Shown here piece after piece: positions 24,934 to 34,428 of a stretch of 64,000 bases of DNA. A program made the position numbers and the translations under genes. Each line of letters starts with the position of its first letter. The first letter of the stretch is position 1. Below the pieces are notes generated by a model. The model ran no database searches and had not been told where the DNA came from. It was given only the letters and a program-made list of their open reading frames with translations. The DNA is from Bacillota bacterium (lineage in GTDB: Bacteria > Bacillota > Clostridia > Lachnospirales > Lachnospiraceae): positions 124,001-188,000 of the forward strand of contig JAEZJV010000046.1 in the NCBI GenBank assembly GCA_023415635.1. The letters are read 5' to 3'.

Positions 24934-25186
24934 TGGACCTCATTTCTGATTAATATGGCGTGATTTTTCATCATTATAGTTGGCTGCTTATAAAGTATTA
25001 TAATTGCTTACTTCTAGACAATTATATTATTTCTATGAAGGAGGAACAATGGTGAATCATCTCAGAACAATGATATATTCTATCATTTCGTGCTGATGGG
25101 ATATGAATAAGCTTCTGTATCTCTCCTATAATTGTCTGGGGCATACCATCAGCTGCAAATATAATTCTAGTCATAAATATGAACAC
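24934..25186. other. Intergenic region, no gene recognised
   Basis: It holds the upstream region of the GH43 gene and the read-out region beyond the htrA terminator. A 74-codon open frame on the minus strand (25246-25022) lacks a ribosome binding site and starts inside the htrA 3' region, so I do not call it. Confidence 0.4.
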
Positions 25187-25222
25187 ATAAAAAAGGAGGC
25201 CCGATTTTAAGCCGAACCTCCT
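25187..25222 (-). terminator. Terminator of the htrA-like gene
   Basis: On the minus strand AGGAGGTTCGGCTT and GGGCCTCCT form a stem with CGG pairs followed by TTTTTT. It lies 80 bases past the protease stop. Confidence 0.88.
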
Positions 25223-25301
25223 GATGACATCCTTACAATCTATCATTATACCTATTTATATACTAATTCTTAAGCATTTTCTTCTTATATACTTCTTATT
25301 C

Positions 25302-26876
25302 TTACTTCTTCTCACCAAGCGTTACATCGAGCACCTTTTCCACATAAGCTCCGCCATCGATCACTTGGACTATCAGCTTCACATTCTGACCTGCCTTCTT
25401 GTATTGAAGAGCATCCTTTAATTCTTCGATGGTCTCTACTTTAATACCATCCAGACCGGTAATGATATCTCCCTGCATCAACCCTGCTCTTTCAGCTGGT
25501 GAACCTTCGATGACATCATTGACATAGATACCGATTGGCATGTTGAATCTCTGGGAATACGCTTCTGTAACCTCTTGTGCTGTTGAAGTATCGATACCGA
25601 GGAAGCCCTGTTCGCTGGCAGCTACCACTTCGCGATTCATCAGCTCATTGATTAACGGAACAGCATTTGAGATAGGGATAGCATAGCCCATGCCCTCTAC
25701 CTCTGCAGAAGCGAATTTTACAGAGTTGATACCGATTACTTCGCCCTTGGTATTGATCAATGCACCACCGCTGTTACCGGGATTGATTGCTGCATCTGTC
25801 TGGAGAAGAGTCATCTTCTGATCCGATATAGTGACTTCTCTGTTGACAGCGCTTACATAACCTACTGTCACAGACTGACCATAGCCAAGAGCGTTGCCGA
25901 TGGCAACTACCATCTCACCTGGTACCATTGTAGAAGAGTCGCCCAGGGTTGCAACCTTGATGACTTCTGCAGTCTCCTTATCCAGCTGATCCATATCTAC
26001 AGAAAGTACTGCCAGGTCTGCATTTGCATCTGTTCCCTTAACCTTCGCTGTAGCCTTCTTCTCATTGGAAAATACAATCTCAATCGTAGTAGCTCCGTTA
26101 ATTACGTGATTATTGGTCACAAGCAGAAGCTTGGAATTGTTCTGTGCGATGATGATGCCGGAACCACTACTCTCACCCTGCTGTTCAAATGTTCTGCCAA
26201 AGAAATCCTGCGTTGTCTGTGTAATAGTCGAATTAATAGCAACGATAGAGGGCATTACCTTTGCCACAATATCGGATACATCCGTAACGACTCCTTGCGT
26301 AACGGTATCAGAGGTAGGGATAGTACCGTTATTATCTACGTCCTGAGTTACCTCGGTGGTCTCGATCCTACTGCCGCTTTCGGAAATATTCCGCTTCGAT
26401 TCAACTGGCCAAGCAAGCATATAATAGGCCTGGAAGGCACCGCCTGCTACGATACCAAACACTAAAGCGGCGGCTGTCAACTTTGCGGCACTCACAAATC
26501 CTTTTTTGCGTTTTTTTCTCTTATCCTTCTTCTCTCCCTGTGTAGGATAAACAGTCTGTCCATAATTGTAGCCACCATAATTAACTGAGCTATTGTAACC
26601 CTGATTATAATTTGGAGAACCATAATTGGGTTGATCATAGTTATACTGTCCGGAGCTGGTCTGACCGTAGCCTGTCTGGCCAGAATTACCCTGCTCAAAG
26701 CCGCCGATATGTGAATTGTTCGGGTGGCTATCCTGAATTATACTATTTCTTGCATAGGAATAAGTTGTTTCTACATTTTTGTTGTCGGATGGATTCTGAT
26801 TTAGCTGCTCCTGATTGATTGAATTTGGATTATAATTGTATTCGTTGTTATTATTTTTCTCAAGCTCGTTATTCAT
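25302..26876 (-). CDS. HtrA/DegP-like trypsin-type serine protease with PDZ domain and N/Q/Y-rich cytoplasmic tail
   Basis: A 524-residue membrane-anchored quality-control protease. Residues 1-112 are Asn/Gln/Tyr/Gly-rich, then a Lys/Arg cluster (115-126) and one transmembrane helix (about 130-152). The protease domain has the triad His257 (TNNHVI), Asp287 (NADLAVL) and Ser369 (NPGNSGGAL). One PDZ domain occupies about 425-515. GAAAGGAG eight bases upstream fixes the start at 26876. A 16-base palindrome lies in the leader. It degrades misfolded envelope proteins in known relatives; the long polar tail is unusual. Confidence 0.95.
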   Translation of the reverse strand: MNNELEKNNNNEYNYNPNSINQEQLNQNPSDNKNVETTYSYARNSIIQDSHPNNSHIGGFEQGNSGQTGYGQTSSGQYNYDQPNYGSPNYNQGYNSSVNYGGYNYGQTVYPTQGEKKDKRKKRKKGFVSAAKLTAAALVFGIVAGGAFQAYYMLAWPVESKRNISESGSRIETTEVTQDVDNNGTIPTSDTVTQGVVTDVSDIVAKVMPSIVAINSTITQTTQDFFGRTFEQQGESSGSGIIIAQNNSKLLLVTNNHVINGATTIEIVFSNEKKATAKVKGTDANADLAVLSVDMDQLDKETAEVIKVATLGDSSTMVPGEMVVAIGNALGYGQSVTVGYVSAVNREVTISDQKMTLLQTDAAINPGNSGGALINTKGEVIGINSVKFASAEVEGMGYAIPISNAVPLINELMNREVVAASEQGFLGIDTSTAQEVTEAYSQRFNMPIGIYVNDVIEGSPAERAGLMQGDIITGLDGIKVETIEELKDALQYKKAGQNVKLIVQVIDGGAYVEKVLDVTLGEKK

Positions 26877-26910
26877 ATAGTACACTCCTTTCAAAATACT
26901 GTCTAGTTAT

Positions 26911-26926
26911 GATCAGGGGCCTGATC
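26911..26926. promoter_or_regulatory. 16-base palindrome upstream of the HtrA-like gene
   Basis: GATCAGG and CCTGATC flank a two-base centre. It is 34 bases before the htrA start, so it may be an operator. The loop is too short for a stable RNA hairpin. Confidence 0.4.
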
Positions 26927-27016
26927 GGCTAACCTGTAATTTCCTTTTGATAAGGATAGTGTAACAAAAAATTATGTTTACTTTGTGTTCTGTTTTTGAA
27001 AAATATATGAATTTAG

Positions 27017-28156
27017 CTATACATGAACCGGAATATAGCTTCCCAGAATTTTCATCTCCAGTGCCTCCTCGCTGATACAGTGCAGGGCATTCTTCACTGC
27101 GGGGTTCTCCAGACCTCCTTCTATATCCACATAGATACGATAAGCAAATGCTTTCCCTAAAATCGGTCTTGATTCAATCTTGGTCATATTAACATTATTG
27201 TAAATAAAATGCGAAAGCATATGATATAGGGAACCGCTCCTATGAGGTAAGGTAAAGCAGATACTGGTACGTTCCGCTGTCTCTCTGTACATTCTCTGAT
27301 TGGAAATGATTATAAAACGTGTCGTATTGTGATCTTCATTGTGCATTGCTTCCTGAAGCAGGGATAATCCCAGATATTCTCCAGCCCGTCTGCTGGCAAT
27401 CGCGGCCTGTGTGATATCCTGTTCCTCAAGTACTCTTCTGGCACTTCCTGCAGTACTTCCACCCACAATCTGGTTCATCTGCGGATGCATGCTAAGAAAC
27501 TCCGAACACTGCAGGAGACCCTGCTTATGGGAATAGACCTGTCTGATATCTGAAAGTTTTGCTCCCGGTAATCCCCAAAGGTTATGTTCTATCTTTACCA
27601 GATGCTCACCGATGATATAAACATTATATTCAGATAACAAGTCAAAGATATCGGAAAGTGTTCCTGTGGAGGAATTTTCGATGGGAAGGACACCGTACTC
27701 CGCCTTTTTATCCTGAACTGCCTGCATCACTTCTGCAAAGGTCTCCATTGGCAGACCGGTTACCTCTGTCTGAAAATATTCAAGCATCGCCTGCTCAGTA
27801 TAAGAGCCCCGTTCACCGAAAAATGCAATTGGAGTGTCTGAATTTCTATCGAAATGGTCCACCGCCGTAAAGCCCAGGCCTTCCTGATTCTCTAAAAGCA
27901 TGTACTGGAGTCTGCGACTCATGGACATAATCTGTTTGAAGAGATCCGCAACTGCTTTTTTATTGAATTCACTACCGGCAATCGATCTCAGTGCCGCCAG
28001 CTTCTCCTCTTCTCTAGCTGCATCAAAGATTGGCTTCCCGACACTTTTTTTATAATCAGCAATTTCCATTGCCAGTTCCATTCTCTTTTCAAACAGCTCT
28101 ACCATCTGCCGGTCGATCTCATCAATTTTCTTTCTGCTCTCTGTTAAATCTAACAT
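27017..28156 (-). CDS. pheA: Bifunctional chorismate mutase / prephenate dehydratase
   Basis: A 379-residue P-protein for phenylalanine synthesis. Residues 1-85 are an AroQ-type chorismate mutase (RKKIDEIDRQMVELFEKRM, then YKKSVGKPIFDAAREEE). Residues about 110-285 are prephenate dehydratase (FFGERGSYTEQAML, LPIENSSTG, and the catalytic TRF in DHNTTRFIIIS). Residues about 297-375 are the ACT domain for feedback by phenylalanine (RSGSLYHML, ESRPI). The domain order is standard. It is flanked by htrA and a divergent DUF5050 gene. I saw no T-box upstream. Confidence 0.96.
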   Translation of the reverse strand: MLDLTESRKKIDEIDRQMVELFEKRMELAMEIADYKKSVGKPIFDAAREEEKLAALRSIAGSEFNKKAVADLFKQIMSMSRRLQYMLLENQEGLGFTAVDHFDRNSDTPIAFFGERGSYTEQAMLEYFQTEVTGLPMETFAEVMQAVQDKKAEYGVLPIENSSTGTLSDIFDLLSEYNVYIIGEHLVKIEHNLWGLPGAKLSDIRQVYSHKQGLLQCSEFLSMHPQMNQIVGGSTAGSARRVLEEQDITQAAIASRRAGEYLGLSLLQEAMHNEDHNTTRFIIISNQRMYRETAERTSICFTLPHRSGSLYHMLSHFIYNNVNMTKIESRPILGKAFAYRIYVDIEGGLENPAVKNALHCISEEALEMKILGSYIPVHV

Positions 28157-28326
28157 TCCTGCTCCTCCTGACCAAAGCTGGTCTGACTAAATCCGGATAG
28201 TTAAAACATTTACTTCTATGATCTTACCGACTAGTCCAACCTTTTGGTACATTATACTATTAACATCCTAAAGATGCAACAAAGAACTTTAACACTTTAA
28301 AGCGATTAACTAAAGTATTTGTATTC

Positions 28327-28355
28327 TTGCAAACCTCCCCCTGAAGTAATATAAT
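28327..28355 (+). promoter_or_regulatory. Promoter of the DUF5050 gene
   Basis: TTGCAA (28327-28332) and TATAAT (28350-28355) with a 17-base spacer, about 87 bases before the start codon. Confidence 0.75.
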
Positions 28356-28441
28356 GATACCATTAAGTACATGAATAAGCAGCATATTACGGGGTTAATC
28401 TACAGCATGCTGCCAAGACATTATTCTTCTTTGGAGGTACC

Positions 28442-29485
28442 ATGATAAAAACAATGTTAAAAGTACTTATAATCCTTGCCGGTGTCACGATTATTGCAAT
28501 CCTGGCTGTTTTCGTGTATTCCTCCGGACGTACTTATTATAATGAAGAGGACGAGATAGGCAATACCTCCGGTAATATCTATAATGGAGGGCTCTTCTGC
28601 GAACAGGACGGGAGAATCTATTTCAGTAATGACGCGGCGGACGGGAAGCTTTATGTCATGGACCTGAATTGTTCGAACATCAAGAAGATCTATGATGACA
28701 AGGCCGTGTTTATTAATGCGGATGATAATTACATATATTATGTCCGCGCTAACAATACTCGCGAGAATTCCAAAGGAAGTATTATGATGTTCTATAATAC
28801 CGGGGTATTCCGCCTGAATTACAATGGCAGTAATCTGATGGCCTATACAGCTAATCCCGGAGCCTATCTGATGCTACACGGCAATCATCTGTATTTTCAA
28901 AGATATGATGTGAATATCGGATTATATCTATACAGATACAAGATAGACGGTAAAGAAGAACGTCTTTTACTGGAGGATGCGGTTATACCGATCACGGTTC
29001 ATAATAATTCTCTTCTATATACCGGCTATTCCAGTAATCATGATATCAATGCCATGAATTTAAAGAGCTTTACATCACGCACCAGAATAGCAGGGAATAT
29101 AGCATATCCGATCTATACAGAAAATGCTATCTACTATATCAATATGGACGATAACTACCGGATTTACCAAATGAATTTAGATGGTTCTGACCCCATACCC
29201 GTCATCAAGAAGCGCTGCAGTATCTATAATATAACGAATGACGGCAGATACCTCTTTTATCAGGTGGATGATTCAAAACATAATAGCATCAACCGCTATG
29301 ATCTGAAGACCAAGAAAAATGATATCCTGATGGAAGGGGATTTCAAACAGATTCATGTTACTACGAACTATGTGTTCTTCAAGGATTTTGATAATACCAA
29401 CACCTATATACTCGGAACCGGAGCCAATAAGGATATCAGCACCTTTAATCCGCCGGATCTGGATGCTCCTGATACAGAGGAATAA
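28442..29485 (+). CDS. DUF5050 membrane-anchored beta-propeller protein
   Basis: A 347-residue protein with an N-terminal anchor helix (about 5-27) and an extracellular domain of repeating blades with signatures such as IYFSNDAADGKLYVMDLNC, YIYYVRA, and IYQMNLDGSDP. This pattern is typical of DUF5050/low-density-lipoprotein-receptor-like propellers common in Clostridia. TTGGAGG is just upstream of the start. It converges on folC and overlaps its end by 41 bases. No catalytic motif is visible; a surface-binding role is a guess. Confidence 0.85.
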   Translation: MIKTMLKVLIILAGVTIIAILAVFVYSSGRTYYNEEDEIGNTSGNIYNGGLFCEQDGRIYFSNDAADGKLYVMDLNCSNIKKIYDDKAVFINADDNYIYYVRANNTRENSKGSIMMFYNTGVFRLNYNGSNLMAYTANPGAYLMLHGNHLYFQRYDVNIGLYLYRYKIDGKEERLLLEDAVIPITVHNNSLLYTGYSSNHDINAMNLKSFTSRTRIAGNIAYPIYTENAIYYINMDDNYRIYQMNLDGSDPIPVIKKRCSIYNITNDGRYLFYQVDDSKHNSINRYDLKTKKNDILMEGDFKQIHVTTNYVFFKDFDNTNTYILGTGANKDISTFNPPDLDAPDTEE

Positions 29486-30815
29486 CTTCCTTCAATTCTC
29501 CGAGAAAGGATAACGATCCAAAGGCAAGAATGATATCCTCTTCTCCAGCGGCATCATAAGCACAAGCAATCGCCTGCCTGACAGTCTTAGCATCATGTAC
29601 TGCCGGGCAGTATTTTTGTGCTTCGAAGGCCAAAGCCTCAGAAGAAAGAGCCCTGCTGTGATCCGGTGTCAGAGTAATGATCTGATCCGCAAGCGGTGCG
29701 GTCAACTCCACCACCCTACGGTAATCCTTATCAGCAAAAATCCCCATAATATAGATTATCCTGCGTCCCGCGAAGTAATTTATAATTGCATCAGCCAGCC
29801 GTATCGCTGCATCCTCATTATGTGCCCCATCGATGATAAAATACGGCTTCCTTCCGATAATTTCAAGTCTGCCGTTCCATTTTGCCCGAGATAAGCCCAT
29901 TTTTAGCGCAGCCTCGGAGACCACGATCTCCTGTCTTTTGAGTGCCTTGATTACTTCGACAGCAAGCACAGCATTGATAATCTGATGAGCACCCAGCAGC
30001 TGAATATGGTATTCCTCTCCCAGATAAAGAAAATCAGTACCCTCCGGTGTAAAGGATAATACTTTTGCAATCGCAGCCTCCGCAACTATTAAGGGGGCTT
30101 TCTTGTCCCTGCTGACTCTTTGGAGAACCTCGAGCACCTCAGGCCTCTGCCTACAGGTCACAACAGTACAGCCTTCCTTGATAATCCCTGCTTTTTCTTC
30201 TGCAATCTGCGTTATCGTTTCACCAAGAAACTGCATATGATCCATGCTGATGGAGGCAATTACACTACAAAGCGGTCTTTTGATGACATTAGTTGCATCC
30301 AACCTTCCACCAAGTCCCACTTCAATTACTGCGAAATCCACACCGACCTCATTAAAATACAGCATAGCCATTGCTGTTTCTATCTCAAAGGAGGTCGGAT
30401 GAGCCAATTCATCCCCCACCATCGCTTCACAGACCTTTTTTATCAGTCTGATAGAGGCACTGATCCCCTCTTCACTGATATATTCTGTCTGAAAGGAGTA
30501 ATCTGCTTCTCCTTCTTTGCGTAGTATGCTGCTCTGCTCGTCAGTTGACCGGGGATAGGATAGTTGAATCCTCTCACGATATGAAAACACCGCCGGAGAA
30601 ATATAGCTTCCCACCCTGTACCCTGCTGCTGCCAGGATTGATGTGATAAAAGCTGCCGTAGAGCCCTTGCCATTCGTTCCTGCAACATGAATGAGCTTCA
30701 GTTTCTCCTGAGGATTACCCAGACGCGACAAAAGCCCGGTAATTGTCTCCAACCCGAGCTTACTTCCGTATTGTTCTGCTTCCTTAATAAAGCTTCTTGC
30801 TTCTTCGTAGGTCAT
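29445..30815 (-). CDS. folC: Bifunctional folylpolyglutamate synthase / dihydrofolate synthase
   Basis: A 456-residue Mur-ligase-fold enzyme that adds glutamate to dihydropteroate and folates. The ATP-binding loop HVAGTNGKGSTAAF is near residue 42, the omega-loop and metal sites are in SYISPAVFSYRERI and IEVGLGGRLDATNV, and the C-terminal domain has FIIDGAHNEDAA. Length is slightly above the usual 420-430, because of about 20 extra residues around SYPRSTDEQSS. The gene follows rlmI by 12 bases and its 3' end overlaps the convergent DUF5050 gene. Confidence 0.95.
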   Translation of the reverse strand: MTYEEARSFIKEAEQYGSKLGLETITGLLSRLGNPQEKLKLIHVAGTNGKGSTAAFITSILAAAGYRVGSYISPAVFSYRERIQLSYPRSTDEQSSILRKEGEADYSFQTEYISEEGISASIRLIKKVCEAMVGDELAHPTSFEIETAMAMLYFNEVGVDFAVIEVGLGGRLDATNVIKRPLCSVIASISMDHMQFLGETITQIAEEKAGIIKEGCTVVTCRQRPEVLEVLQRVSRDKKAPLIVAEAAIAKVLSFTPEGTDFLYLGEEYHIQLLGAHQIINAVLAVEVIKALKRQEIVVSEAALKMGLSRAKWNGRLEIIGRKPYFIIDGAHNEDAAIRLADAIINYFAGRRIIYIMGIFADKDYRRVVELTAPLADQIITLTPDHSRALSSEALAFEAQKYCPAVHDAKTVRQAIACAYDAAGEEDIILAFGSLSFLGELKEVIPLYQEHPDPAD

Positions 30816-30827
30816 ATTCCCACCGCC

Positions 30828-32042
30828 TTACTTCTCATTCACTACCTGGAAGATAAAGAATTTCAGATAATATGACTCATCTGCCGCCCAGAGGATGGGA
30901 TGATCCGGTGCCTGGGTACGGTATTCTACCTGCCGTATTCTCTTTCTGACATTCTTTGCAGCCTGGCCGATGGTCTCTGCAAACAAATCCGGTGTCATAA
31001 AATGAGAACAGGAGCAGGTTGCAAGATAACCTCCGTCTTTGATGAGCTTCATAGCTCGTAGATTAATCTCTCGATACCCCTTGATCGCATTTTTAACAGA
31101 ATTCTTGGATTTTGTAAAGGCGGGCGGGTCTAAAATAACGATATCAAACTGCTCTCCCTGTTTTTCATACTCAGGTAACAGATCAAATACATCCGCGGTG
31201 ATAAACTTCACCCGGTCTGATAATCCATTCAATACCGCATTCTCCCTTGCCTGGGCAACTCCCAGTTCAGAAGCATCGACTCCGATAACCTCACGTGCTC
31301 CTCCCATACCTGCATTCAAGGCAAAGGAACCGGTATGGGTAAAGCAGTCCAGAACTCTTGCACCTCTGCATAAACCGGCTATGGCAGCGCGATTATACTT
31401 TTGGTCGAGAAAGAAGCCTGTCTTCTGCCCTTCCGCCACATCCACGATATATTTCACCTTATTCTCGACAATCTGCACCTTTGTATCGAAGGGCTCGCCG
31501 ATAAAGCCCTTCACTCTTTCCATTCCTTCATTCAGTCGTACTTTGGCATCGCTGCGTTCATAGATACCACGGATTGTGATACCATCCTCAGCCAGAAGCT
31601 CCTTAAGAATATTCAGAATTGTATCCTTCCTTCTGTCAATACCGAGTGCCAGTGATTGTACTACAAGTACATCTGAGAATTTATCAATCACGATACCGGG
31701 AAGAAAATCAGCCTCTCCGAAAATAATCCGGCAGCTGTCAGTATCCACGGTAGTCTTGCGATACTCCCATGCAGCCTTCACTCGCATCCTGAGGAAGGTA
31801 TGATCGATCTCTTGACCCTTTATTCTTGACATAATTCTGATTCTGATCTTCGATTTGGAATTAATAAATCCACAACCCAGATAATAATCGTCAAAGTCAT
31901 GCACATATACCAGGTCGCCATCTACATAGTCCCCTGTGATTTTGTCAATTTCATTGTCATATACCCAGAGACCGCCGCTCTTTAAAGTCCTTCCCTCTCC
32001 CTTTCTTAATCTAACGATTGCTTTGGCTTTCGTTTCATTCAT
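30828..32042 (-). CDS. rlmI: Class I SAM-dependent rRNA methyltransferase (RlmI-like)
   Basis: A 404-residue methyltransferase with an N-terminal PUA domain (about 1-80), an EEHEE-like middle region and a C-terminal Rossmann domain. Motif I is VLDCFTHTGSFALNAG and motif IV is DIVILDPPAFTKSKNSV; a Cys in TCSCSHF follows. RlmI makes m5C1962 in 23S rRNA in E. coli; the Firmicute relatives are similar but less studied. It is followed by folC 12 bases on and preceded by a GtrA gene, all on the minus strand. Confidence 0.88.
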   Translation of the reverse strand: MNETKAKAIVRLRKGEGRTLKSGGLWVYDNEIDKITGDYVDGDLVYVHDFDDYYLGCGFINSKSKIRIRIMSRIKGQEIDHTFLRMRVKAAWEYRKTTVDTDSCRIIFGEADFLPGIVIDKFSDVLVVQSLALGIDRRKDTILNILKELLAEDGITIRGIYERSDAKVRLNEGMERVKGFIGEPFDTKVQIVENKVKYIVDVAEGQKTGFFLDQKYNRAAIAGLCRGARVLDCFTHTGSFALNAGMGGAREVIGVDASELGVAQARENAVLNGLSDRVKFITADVFDLLPEYEKQGEQFDIVILDPPAFTKSKNSVKNAIKGYREINLRAMKLIKDGGYLATCSCSHFMTPDLFAETIGQAAKNVRKRIRQVEYRTQAPDHPILWAADESYYLKFFIFQVVNEK

Positions 32043-32122
32043 ACCTGTGTCTGTGCCTCTCTTATTTTTATCATATTCTTTATAATTAGTTAGATCTCTA
32101 TTCTTCAGGATTATTTCTTATC

Positions 32123-32563
32123 TTATTCACGACTTCTGTTAAATATATAAAGCTTACTGAATAAATAATTCAGTATTATTACTATGACTGCTAGGCAGGC
32201 CTTTACCAACAGACGGTAGATGCCAAGCCGTTCAACAAAAATATACATGCCTGCCTGTTCAACAATCAGAGTCACAAGCCTTGCTCCGAAGAATTTGGAT
32301 AGCTTTGATACCTCCTCCTTTATGCCAGAGCTTTTCGACATGAATACATTCCTTTTATTCACAATATAGGCAAATGTCACTGCGATAACCCAAGCCCAGC
32401 CGTTCGCCCACAGATTGGATAAGCCTAACCGATATAGGCCCTCATAGCTTAGAAAGTTCACAGCTGTCGTCAACACTCCTGCAATGATATAGGAGACTGT
32501 TTCTTTATTCACTGTAAGCTGCCATAGCTTCTTTATTTTCATTATCAACGAATTTCTTTCCAT
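32123..32563 (-). CDS. GtrA family membrane protein
   Basis: A 146-residue protein with four transmembrane helices of the GtrA family (SYIIAGVLTTAVNFLSYE, WAWVIAVTFAYIVNKRNVF, the motif KFFGARLVTLIVEQAGM and a last helix before FSKLYIFNR). GtrA-like proteins are thought to flip undecaprenyl-phosphate-linked sugars for wall or lipopolysaccharide decoration. GGAGGACGG fixes the ATG at 32563. It may be cotranscribed with rlmI, 80 bases downstream. No glycosyltransferase gene is adjacent. Confidence 0.9.
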   Translation of the reverse strand: MERNSLIMKIKKLWQLTVNKETVSYIIAGVLTTAVNFLSYEGLYRLGLSNLWANGWAWVIAVTFAYIVNKRNVFMSKSSGIKEEVSKLSKFFGARLVTLIVEQAGMYIFVERLGIYRLLVKACLAVIVIILNYLFSKLYIFNRSRE

Positions 32564-32755
32564 TCCGTCCTCCAAAGTAAGCATTTCAGATGATTATATC
32601 ACGCCTGTCCAAAGAAATCCAGCAAAAAGAGTTTGTCTCGTAGCGCAGTACTGCATATCATTCGGACTTTCACCGGTTGGAGCTCATTTTCCAATCAGGT
32701 TGACCTCCAAAGCATGTCTGTGCAATAAATATTTCATCAAATTACTAAATAAGAA

Positions 32756-32784
32756 TTGTTTTTTTAATATTCATCGTGTAAAAT
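32756..32784 (+). promoter_or_regulatory. Promoter of the ABC-F gene
   Basis: TTGTTT (32756-32761) and TAAAAT (32779-32784), spacer 17 bases, about 87 bases before the start codon. I saw no attenuator of the kind found before antibiotic-resistance ABC-F genes. Confidence 0.65.
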
Positions 32785-32871
32785 TATGAGTTGCAATGTA
32801 AAAATATCTGTTTGGCAGGAAAGACTGTCAGCTTTCCTACAGAATGAAAAAATATAAGGAATGAGGTATTT

Positions 32872-34425
32872 ATGAGTATCTTAAATGTAACTAATCTCAG
32901 CCATGGCTTTGGAGACCGTGCGATCTTCCACGACGTGTCCTTCCGACTGCTTAAGGGTGAGCATATCGGTCTGATCGGTGCTAACGGTGAGGGGAAATCC
33001 ACCTTCATGAATATTGTGACAGGCAAGCTGATGCCGGATGAAGGTAAGGTTGAGTGGTCGAAGAATGTCCATGCCGGATATCTGGATCAGCACGCTGTAC
33101 TGGAACGGGGAATGACTCTGCGCAGTGTCCTTCAATCAGCCTTCTCCCATCTCTTCGAGCTAGAGGAAAAAATGAACCTGATCTGTGATACTATGGGAGA
33201 AGCCGAGGGAGATACTTTAAATGAAATGATTGAGGAGCTTGGCACAATTCAGGAGCTCCTGTCCATGCATGACTTCTATATCATTGACAGTAAAGTGGAT
33301 GAAATTGCCCATGCTCTGGGCCTGGACGATATCGGGCTGGAGACGGATGTGGCTGATTTAAGCGGAGGACAGAGGACAAAGCTTCTGCTTGGCAAGCTTC
33401 TCTTGGAAAAGCCTGATATTCTGCTGCTTGACGAGCCAACCAACTATCTCGATGTTAATCACATCGAATGGCTGAAACGCTATCTGACGGAGTATGAGAA
33501 TGCCTTCATTCTCATTTCCCACGATATTCCCTTCATAAACAGTGTAGTAAATATTATCTATCACATGGAGAATCAGGAATTGAATCGCTATGTCGGTAAT
33601 TATGATAAATTCCAAGAGGTTTATGAGATGAAAAAAAGGCAGCTGGAGGCTGCCTATAACCGCCAGCAGAAGGAAATTGAGGAGCTGGAGGATTTCGTAG
33701 CAAGGAATAAAGCCCGGGTCTCCACCCGTAACATGGCTATGTCCCGCCAAAAGAAGCTGGATAAGATGGAGGTAATCGAGCTGGCTAAAGAGAAGCCGAA
33801 GCCGGAATTTTGCTTTAAGGAAGCCCGAGCAGCAGGCCGCTATATCTTCCAGTCCGAGGACCTGGTCATCGGCTATGAAGAGCCTCTGTCCTCTCCCTTA
33901 TCTCTGTCCATGGAACGCGGAGATAAAATTGTATTGGTAGGAGCCAATGGAATTGGCAAGACCACTCTTTTAAAGAGTATTCTTGGAATAATCCCTTCCC
34001 TCAGCGGTTCTGTTTTGCTGGGAGATTATTTGAGTATTGGCTATTTCGAGCAGGAAATGGAATCCGGTAATACGACCACCTGTATGGAAGAGCTCTGGAG
34101 GGAATTTCCCGGTTATACACAGTATGAGGTACGGTCTGCGCTTGCCAAATGCGGCTTGACCACCAAGCATATCGAAAGTCAGGTCAGAGTATTAAGCGGC
34201 GGCGAGCAGGCAAAGGTGCGTCTTTGTAAGCTGATTAATCGTGAGACCAATGTCCTGCTGCTTGATGAGCCCACCAATCACCTGGATGTGGATGCAAAGG
34301 AAGAGCTCAAGCGTGCCTTAAAAGCATATAAAGGCAGTATTCTTCTTATCTGCCATGAGCCTGAATTCTATGAAGAGGTAGTTACCCAGGTATGGGACTG
34401 CTCCAAATGGACCACGAAGCGTTAA
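32872..34425 (+). CDS. ABC-F family ATP-binding protein
   Basis: A 517-residue soluble protein with two ATP-binding domains and no membrane segment. The first has GANGEGKSTF, LSGGQRTKLLL and LLLLDEPTNYLD; the second GANGIGKTTL, LSGGEQAKVRL and LLLLDEPTNHLD. The charged linker between them (about 240-300, rich in Lys/Gln/Glu) is the P-site tRNA interaction motif. ABC-F proteins rescue stalled or drug-bound ribosomes. Resistance versus housekeeping function cannot be decided by eye; the length fits housekeeping types. It converges on the pirin gene with three bases between stops. Confidence 0.93.
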   Translation: MSILNVTNLSHGFGDRAIFHDVSFRLLKGEHIGLIGANGEGKSTFMNIVTGKLMPDEGKVEWSKNVHAGYLDQHAVLERGMTLRSVLQSAFSHLFELEEKMNLICDTMGEAEGDTLNEMIEELGTIQELLSMHDFYIIDSKVDEIAHALGLDDIGLETDVADLSGGQRTKLLLGKLLLEKPDILLLDEPTNYLDVNHIEWLKRYLTEYENAFILISHDIPFINSVVNIIYHMENQELNRYVGNYDKFQEVYEMKKRQLEAAYNRQQKEIEELEDFVARNKARVSTRNMAMSRQKKLDKMEVIELAKEKPKPEFCFKEARAAGRYIFQSEDLVIGYEEPLSSPLSLSMERGDKIVLVGANGIGKTTLLKSILGIIPSLSGSVLLGDYLSIGYFEQEMESGNTTTCMEELWREFPGYTQYEVRSALAKCGLTTKHIESQVRVLSGGEQAKVRLCKLINRETNVLLLDEPTNHLDVDAKEELKRALKAYKGSILLICHEPEFYEEVVTQVWDCSKWTTKR

Positions 34426-34428
34426 CCT

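Noticed and set aside
25022..25246. 74-codon open frame on the minus strand downstream of htrA
   Set aside because: It begins inside the htrA terminator region and lacks a ribosome binding site; the stretch is better explained as untranslated.
28157..28326. Possible T-box or attenuator upstream of pheA
   Set aside because: I looked for a T-box sequence and an antiterminator stem and saw neither.
32585..32755. Possible drug-sensing leader before the ABC-F gene
   Set aside because: The region lacks a short leader peptide followed by a terminator; the promoter lies after it, so it is not part of the leader.
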